Positions 61,319-64,000 of a stretch of DNA of 64,000 nucleotides are shown here, one piece after another. A program made the position numbers and the translations under genes. Position 1 is the stretch's first letter, and each line of letters starts with the position of its first letter. The notes under the pieces were generated by a model. The model saw only the letters and a list, made by a program, of their open reading frames with translations, made no database searches and was not told the origin of the DNA. The DNA lies in NCBI GenBank assembly GCA_013398275.1, contig VZSE01013231.1, positions 62,001 to 126,000 on the forward strand. Direction: 5' to 3'. This DNA is from Promerops cafer (taxonomy: Eukaryota > Chordata > Aves > Passeriformes > Nectariniidae).

Positions 61319-64000
61319 AACATGACATATTTACCAACCAGTCTTTTTCTTTCTGAATTGATCATTCTATGTTGTTATTAAGAAATTCATGTTAAACTAA
61401 ACTCCTATGTGCCTACAGTGAAATATAAAGGAAAGAGATCCCATATTCAGAGAAACTAGAGAACATGACCATATCCATTCACACAGCTTTTTGTGATTAA
61501 AATTACTGATTTTTCAAATTAAATAACTGGTAACAAAACATAAATTTTTTCTACAGTAAAAAATTAAGGAAAAATATATGCATCAAACTCTGAGGATGAA
61601 TATCTTCAAAACCAGTTACACAACTTCAAACCTAGACTTGATTTTTCAGGGGAAAAAACTTATTCAGATTTGAAAGATTTTTTAGAAAAAATGTAAGAAA
61701 ATCTTTCCATTCTTAAGTGAAACTATTAATTTTATATGATAATAAACAAAAAGTAACAAGCAGATATAAAGTGTTTTCAATAGCAAAAGATTTACGAATT
61801 AGGTATATGTTTCAAAATTTGAGTTGCAGTTGGGATCTAGACAGACCAATCCATTATAATAGTTGGCACTTTTGGACCAATGCTTCTCGTAAGCAAACGT
61901 GTTACATACATGAAAATCCACTTGGGACTCAAAAGCAAAGTTGTCTGGCAAATGACCAATTCCATGCAAAAAAAACATTACAGCTGTACATCAAACCAGA
62001 ATTTATTTCTAAGTAAAAGGGTACAGAATTGGAGGCTGAAATTTATATAACAATAAATCATTCAGTGTTGCTGCTACCAGTATTTTTAAAGTTTAATTAG
62101 TCCATTACTCTGCTTTTGAAACCTAAGTGATCCAAAGAATATTCACATTTAGGAACAGCTGACCACATATTCACCTAGTCATGGTCATATTTTTGAAATA
62201 TGGTTGCAAACTTCAGTGTCAAATTTGGATTTTACTTAATCAGTTCCATTCTGTACTATTTTCTTAAATTTTGAGTTTAACAACACTTCAAATTGTCAGC
62301 TTCCTCTGTGTTTAATGTCATAATCTTGCAATTCTTTTTTTCTCCAGATATCAGAGAACCAATGCAGGTAGTTTTGTTGGTTTCTACTCTAAGCTTCACT
62401 CTATCTAAAAATTTATTGTGATTTTCAAACTAATAGACACACATTGCACAATTTAATTTTTTAAAATTACATTAAATTGGCATATTTACTGCCCTATAAC
62501 TTGGCAAAACCCCACTTCACTTATTGGTAATGGCTCATTTTTAAACGCAGTAAACAAACAGTATTCTAGTGGATAAACCTTCAGAGAACAAGAAATCACT
62601 ACACTGTCTCTTTTCAAGGTCAGCTTCTGGTCACCCACTTCATATTCACCATGACCAAGGTTAGTCCTCTCTTCAGACTTGTATGATGGAGCCTGGAGTA
62701 GATAAGGGCTTCTGGCTTCCAAGGTATTTTTCTATGATCTATAGGATGTTTTTCATAAGCATATTTGATTTCATGTTATAAGATGTTAGGATATTTGCTC
62801 TTGCAACACTGTCAGTATGTTACTCTGAAACCTATTAGTTTGACGCTTAGAAATTTTAATAAAAAAGAATCACTCACTGTAAAGCTTTGCAACGTCTGTG
62901 ATAAGAGCATATTTGACAGGAATCATGAATTGAAGGGTATTGTGACTTTGAGAAGTATTCTAATTTATATGGAAAAACCTTCCTCAAGCCAAATGTCCCA
63001 GATTTTCTAGTGTACAATTCTAAAAAAAAATAAAAAACAGAGGCAAGAGAGAGGTGAATTTGAATCCCAAAAGGGCCATCTGTGGAGGCCCTAGCCAGAC
63101 ACACTCTTCTGAGTGGGATTTCAGTATATATAGCTGCTGTAAAACTGGATCACTGGAAAACTTTGTATGCATCCCAGCCTGGTATTTACTACTTCAGACA
63201 TTTGAGAAGCTGTATGCATGGAATGCAGCCAGACATATATTTAGGCAGATTTATCTCCTTCCCATTTGTGATGTGATCCTTCTTCTGGTATTCTTTAGGG
63301 AAAGGGATCTAAATACACGAGGAGAGAGATACAATTGTCCAAAAATAACACAGAAAAGTAGGGAAATTACATTGGCAAATCATTCTGTCTTGACCAGTAG
63401 AGTGAAAAAATATTCACAGTTTTTCTTACAGCTGATGAATTTACTTATTGATGAAGAAACCTGCTTATAATCTTCCTTTTAAGTGCTACCAAGTTGTTCA
63501 CCCCATAATGAGATTCTTGACTTTCAAGGAAGAAAGGAGACATTTTTTACAAACTACCATATAACACGTATGGAAACTGAAGTGCATCAAATCAGTTCAG
63601 CTTCTTCCTCATTTATTACCAATATAAATTTAGGTGATATTTTTTCCTGCCCCAAAACATTTTAATTTGGCTAGCATCATGGTAGATTTTGCAACTTACT
63701 GAACAATTTAATACTTAAATTATATAGATATTAAAATACTCTTTCAAGTTGTGAATAATAAGTACACATTTTTTGCACCTTAGAACATAAATGTAAATCT
63801 AGAATTTTATTATATTTTTAACTAAGAAGTTATTTTTATTTTTCATGCTAATATATTCCAATATTTCAGTTAAAAATACTGGAAAAATATCATGCCAATT
63901 TTTTCCAGTTAATTAGCAAGCAGAAATCTTGATGAACAGCAGGCATTTTTACGTTACCCATGAATAGTTCTATCTACATGCATGCTTATTTCTATTATCT

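Larger units (their letters stand above)
49873..64000. other. AT-rich stretch with scattered GC-richer blocks, no complete gene
   Basis: Outside the entries listed separately no gene is supportable. The longest open frame in the window (63054-63470, plus strand, 138 codons) starts at a GTG, has no in-frame ATG near its start, no recognisable domain and no splice pair, so I treat it as chance. A minus-strand frame at 62486-62722 is discussed as a finding. Confidence 0.55.

Noticed and set aside
61015..61381. Pro-rich plus-strand frames
   Set aside because: They are produced by two C tracts around an N gap.
62340..62380. Possible 20-base plus-strand microexon after TTTTTTTCTCCAG
   Set aside because: Too short to judge, and the donor (GTAGTT) is weak.
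63054..63470. Longest open frame in the window (138 codons, plus strand)
   Set aside because: It starts at GTG, lacks recognisable domains and splice boundaries, and is within the length expected by chance in six frames over 64 kb.
1..64000. CRISPR arrays, operons, bacterial promoters or ribosome binding sites
   Set aside because: The sequence is vertebrate nuclear DNA with CR1 and avian LTRs; no regularly spaced direct repeats or compact gene arrays are present.

Overview
The window looks like bird nuclear DNA, probably a songbird or related neoavian. It is AT-rich, poor in long reading frames and sparsely populated by repeats. Three fragments carry the unmistakable 3' end of avian CR1 LINEs, and two LTRs match families I know from bird genomes: an ERVL-type LTR next to a tRNA-Leu-like primer site, and a solo LTR beginning with the GGTTTAA(T/C)CCCAGCCAGCAACTAAG-type head. 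There are assembly gaps (130 N at 10305-10434 and several runs of 1 to 7 N). Nothing bacterial, organellar or viral-genomic is present. The setting is a gene desert or the inside of one or more very long introns.

Layout: 1-9388 is unannotated AT-rich DNA with one probable ancient repeat relic (6462-6519). 9389-10639 is a minus-strand ERVL LTR interrupted by the gap. 10640-19130 is AT-rich with an unexplained GC-richer block at 11960-12430, a long T tract and an (ATT)n microsatellite. 19131-19710 is a minus-strand CR1. 19711-34716 holds the best exon-like signals and a CpG-dense islet (30544-30634). 34717-35203 is a plus-strand CR1. 37842-38403 is the minus-strand solo LTR. 38404-49817 is AT-rich with an A tract, a GATA microsatellite and a possible further LTR (48175-49080). 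49818-49872 is a short CR1 tail. 49873-64000 is AT-rich with another candidate exon, some GC-richer blocks and a C-tract gap.

No complete protein-coding gene can be supported. The long open frames (up to 138 codons) are what chance gives in 64 kb. Four minus-strand segments nevertheless have exon-like structure: splice acceptor, single open frame and splice donor. They are 52158-52262 (best), 20762-20981, 27691-27732 and a possible first exon ending at 54588. Their reading phases can be chained (54588 to 52158 to 27691 to 20762) into one open frame starting at an ATG in good context. This is the most interesting hypothesis here, but it rests only on splice motifs and phase. I could not identify the encoded protein.

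Exon calls, LTR borders and ages are by eye. RepeatMasker with avian libraries, cross-bird alignment and RNA-seq would settle nearly every open point.
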